The notes under the pieces: model-generated
What the model was told of the DNA's origin: nothing
What the model saw: only the letters and a program-made list of their open reading frames with translations
Database searches by the model: none
Virus record (IMG/VR): IMGVR_UViG_3300047510_000698
Span: 1 to 45,899 of that record
Length of the DNA stretch: 45,899 nucleotides
Direction: 5' to 3' (one strand)
Source: a virus
Shown: one piece after another, positions 44,401 through 45,899 of the stretch
Layout of the letters: the number at the start of each line of letters is the position of its first letter
Position numbering within the stretch: position 1 is the first letter of the stretch
Translations under genes and position numbers: made by a program

Positions 44401-45899
44401 ATTACTGATACCCTGAGTACCTTGAGTACCCTGATTACTGATACCCTGAGTACCTTGAGTTCCTTGGCGACCTTGAACTCCCTGAAGTCCTTGTGTTCCT
44501 TGATTGCCAGTACCTTGAGTGCCCTGAAGTCCTTGATTGCCTTGAGTTCCTTGTAATCCCTGATTACCTTGAGTACCCTGGAGACCTTGATTACCTTGAG
44601 TACCTTGAAGTCCTTGATTGCCTTGAGTGCCCTGGAGACCTTGATTACCTTGAGTACCTTGTAATCCCTGATTACCTTGAGTGCCCTGAAGTCCTTGAGT
44701 ACCTTGAGTTCCTTGTAATCCCTGATTACCTTGAGTACCCTGAAGACCTTGAGAACCTTGATTACTTAAACCTTGAACCCCTTGAGTTCCCTGAAGACCT
44801 TGAATTCCTTGAGAACCTTGCAAAGAAGCAATATCTAAAGTAATAGTTGCAAGACTTCCAGTAACAGAAGCAGTAATACCTGCTCCTACAAAGTTTAATG
44901 TTGTTGCATTTCCTTTTGCATTTCCTTCATCTTGAATAGCAATAGAAGTTGCAGCACCAGCAGCACTAACTGGTTGCCAACTCCAATTACCTAAACCGTC
45001 AGCAACAGGAACTTGATTTGTTCCTCCATAGTTGCTGCCATCTGGAGATATTTGATTTACATCAATCTTATTGATTGTTGCAATGCCACTAATATTGAGA
45101 TTTGGAGAACTGATAACCGTATCAGTAACTTGCATTCCTCCAGCAGCAAGTCTTACTCCACTAGGTATTTGAGTAGAACCAATACCGACACCATAGTTAA
45201 ATATCCAAGCATCCGTATTCAGTCCGGTAAAGGAACCAGACTTAAACCACATTATTTGCTTATAAGTATCTGGAGTAAGTTCTCCACCAGCATTCATACT
45301 GATAAGCGGAGTTCCTACCGTAGAAGCAACTGCAATACCACCACTATTTGCAGTAATATCTGTAGAAGCATCATTACCAAATGCATCAGTAGTATAACCA
45401 ACTACAATATCTTTGTCTGTAACTTTAAGTTCATTAACAGCAAGGAATGCTGTAGTTCCACCAACAGTAATATTACCTCCAACATAAAGATTGGAACCAT
45501 CAAAAGTTAGGTTATTAGAACCTGTTGCTATGTTAGAACCATCTTTATAAACAACCTGATTAGCAGAACCTGCTACTGGGCCAGCAATTCCTTGAGTACC
45601 CTGAAGTCCTTGAGTGCCCTGAAGACCTTGTGTTCCTTGACGACCTTGAACTCCTTGTAATCCCTGATTACCTTGAGTACCCTGAAGACCTTGATTACCT
45701 TGAGTTCCTTGTAATCCCTGATTACCTTGAGTTCCTTGTAATCCCTGATTACCTTGAGTTCCTTGTAATCCCTGATTACCTTGAGTTCCTTGTAATCCCT
45801 GATTACCTTGAGTTCCTTGTAATCCCTGATTACCTTGAGTTCCTTGTAATCCCTGATTACCTTGAGTTCCTTGTAATCCCTGATTACCTTGAGTTCCTT
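41452..45899 (-). CDS. Giant collagen-like fibre with peptidase S74 domain, N-terminus off window
   Basis: Open from the right edge for at least 1481 residues: codons run in frame past a Met at 45297 (GTPLIS before it), so that Met is not a real start. Collagen-like G-x-Q tracts alternate with globular beta domains (for instance around residue 500 counted from that Met, QTLGTKQTVLSSASFPVG, and around 930, RKTTTYTAVAGDRLIAD). The C-terminus has a peptidase S74 intramolecular chaperone (TTSDINLKQNIQTINNALDI, FGVVAQELLEVLPELV, IGVLIEAIKEQQIQI) that trimerises the fibre and cleaves itself off, probably at the Ser of SDINLK. A host-receptor or decoration fibre is likely. Confidence 0.88.
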   Translation of the reverse strand, partial: GTQGNQGLQGTQGNQGLQGTQGNQGLQGTQGNQGLQGTQGNQGLQGTQGNQGLQGTQGNQGLQGTQGNQGLQGTQGNQGLQGVQGRQGTQGLQGTQGLQGTQGIAGPVAGSANQVVYKDGSNIATGSNNLTFDGSNLYVGGNITVGGTTAFLAVNELKVTDKDIVVGYTTDAFGNDASTDITANSGGIAVASTVGTPLISMNAGGELTPDTYKQIMWFKSGSFTGLNTDAWIFNYGVGIGSTQIPSGVRLAAGGMQVTDTVISSPNLNISGIATINKIDVNQISPDGSNYGGTNQVPVADGLGNWSWQPVSAAGAATSIAIQDEGNAKGNATTLNFVGAGITASVTGSLATITLDIASLQGSQGIQGLQGTQGVQGLSNQGSQGLQGTQGNQGLQGTQGTQGLQGTQGNQGLQGTQGNQGLQGTQGNQGLQGTQGNQGLQGTQGNQGLQGTQGNQGLQGTQGTGNQGTQGLQGVQGRQGTQGTQGISNQGTQGTQGISNQGTQGLQGLQGGGGQGTQGTQGISNQGTQGTQGLSNQGTQGTQGVSNQGTQGTQGISNQGSQGLQGTQGLQGTQGTQGISNQGTQGTQGIGNQGTQGTQGISNQGTQGLQGLQGTQGLQGTQGRQGSQGLQGLQGLSNQGTQGLQGIQGPAATLGSLNYSQTLGTKQTVLSSASFPVGIVTTTITTNGNPVQVVVTGDAENATAGTWGRIQLYRDSTAIGNDVQFESSAGSENSPYAISVIDTPAAGTYSYSLKVVTLAGGNFNFGENTGPVIYAYELSNVKGNQGTQGLSNQGTQGIAGPAGLPGPNVAAYKNVTQTITTTPSRVDFEVERYDTDNCFSSSRFTPTTAGYYIVQTSLRYSGNAAQVLRLLLNKNGTNIYYIGGSAYSASSANLIAVGSASVYLNGTGDYIEVWAETSTNTVTLLHATDDLCNIQISATAGLQGSQGLQGLQGGGGQGTQGTQGLSNQGTQGTQGISNQGTQGLSNQGTQGTQGISNQGTQGTQGLSNQGTQGTQGLSNQGTQGTQGISNQGTQGTQGLSNQGTQGTQGISNQGTQGLQGVQGRQGTQGTQGISNQGTQGTQGISNQGTQGLQGTQGLGSQGLQGAAGSGGVSAWSRKTTTYTAVAGDRLIADTSGGAFTITLPATPTTGNSVVFADGADWFTNNLTVARNSSTIEGVADDFVLDIKGVEVEFVYDGTTWEVFAYTGPAGPNNVINAADDTSTTTLYPVMVGATGSNQTAKARSTATAFQFNASTNVLSAANVFVNTATATGTASQPLQVAGGAYVSGDVGIGSTNPQSLLDLNNSSSNQVAIRLQNSNTGGNTWLLQSSGGSSNIGQGHFSIYDNNAIQYRFLINNSGNIGIGTTNPTSKLHVVGDVLVSGVVTCTDLNTTSDINLKQNIQTINNALDIVSNLRGVKFEWKENSKPSFGVVAQELLEVLPELVTDTDPKTVNYNGIIGVLIEAIKEQQIQINTLNKGKTSE
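41481..41488 (-). promoter_or_regulatory. Late promoter box AATAAATA
   Basis: Minus-strand AATAAATA in the 3' end of the giant collagen-like gene, 35 bp upstream of the start at 41446. Confidence 0.6.
45711..45899. repeat. 27-bp perfect tandem repeat array (7 copies)
   Basis: Seven identical 27-base units starting at 45711, 45738, 45765, 45792, 45819, 45846 and 45873, exactly filling to the window end. Each codes for GNQGLQGTQ on the minus strand. Elsewhere in the gene the same peptide is coded with varied synonyms, so this block looks recently expanded. Confidence 0.9.

Noticed and set aside
41452-45297. Met at 45297 as the start of the giant fibre
   Set aside because: The frame stays open and codes for plausible protein to the window edge.
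45711-45899. CRISPR-like array
   Set aside because: The 27-bp units are directly adjacent with no spacers and are in-frame coding repeats.
1-45899. tRNA genes
   Set aside because: I looked for conserved GTTCRA-type arms and cloverleaf spacing in the gaps and saw none; the gaps are too short apart from 3253-3736. A dedicated search was not possible.

Overview
The window looks like part of a T4-like cyanophage (cyanomyovirus) genome. The evidence is a very dense array of short minus-strand genes, usually joined by ATGA or TAATG overlaps; late-promoter-like boxes of the form (A/C/T)TAAATA a few tens of bases upstream of virion-type genes; a plant-type 2Fe-2S ferredoxin of the kind cyanophages carry; a DUF4385 protein; candidate internal head proteins with a T4-like capsid-targeting N-terminus; and collagen-like fibre proteins ending in a peptidase S74 chaperone. 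The host is probably marine or freshwater Synechococcus or Prochlorococcus (inference). Almost everything is on the minus strand, so gene order below runs against transcription.

Region 1 (1-3.3 kb) holds an edge-truncated gene, a small basic protein, a GT-A type glycosyltransferase and several tiny conserved-looking genes. Region 2 (3.25-3.74 kb) is the only long gap. It holds a minus-strand early-type promoter with a late box, a strong plus-strand promoter, a 28-bp tandem duplication with micro-ORFs, and a minus-strand terminator. Region 3 (3.7-17 kb) is an accessory block. Thirteen copies of a roughly 33-bp stem-loop element lie here, each just upstream of a different gene. The block holds a plus-strand HNH homing endonuclease, a protein with nucleotidyltransferase/ligase-like motifs, an adjacent DNA adenine methyltransferase and PD-(D/E)xK nuclease-like gene (a restriction-modification-like pair), an SF2 helicase, two proteins with T4 internal-protein-like N-termini, and many short unknowns.

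Region 4 (17-30.9 kb) is a long chain of small overlapping genes: an AbrB-like protein, a zinc-ribbon protein, ferredoxin, DUF4385, a cupin, an RlpA-like protein, an HExxH metallopeptidase-like protein and many unknowns. It is broken up by cassettes that combine a hairpin with a -10 box. Region 5 (30.9-45.9 kb) is a late virion module. A four-part glycosyltransferase/TPR/FkbM methyltransferase protein, a GT11 fucosyltransferase, a second glycosyltransferase-like protein and a GH130-like propeller protein lie next to a coiled-coil/beta-rich appendage protein, a 638-residue structural protein and two collagen-like fibre proteins. The largest of these runs off the right edge.

The most notable points are the dispersed start-proximal stem-loop element, the nuclease/methyltransferase pair, the co-location of a GT25-type (collagen glycosyltransferase-like) domain with collagen-like fibres, and the candidate injected internal proteins. 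Most small genes have no recognisable function. Family calls were made by eye from motifs, without any database search.
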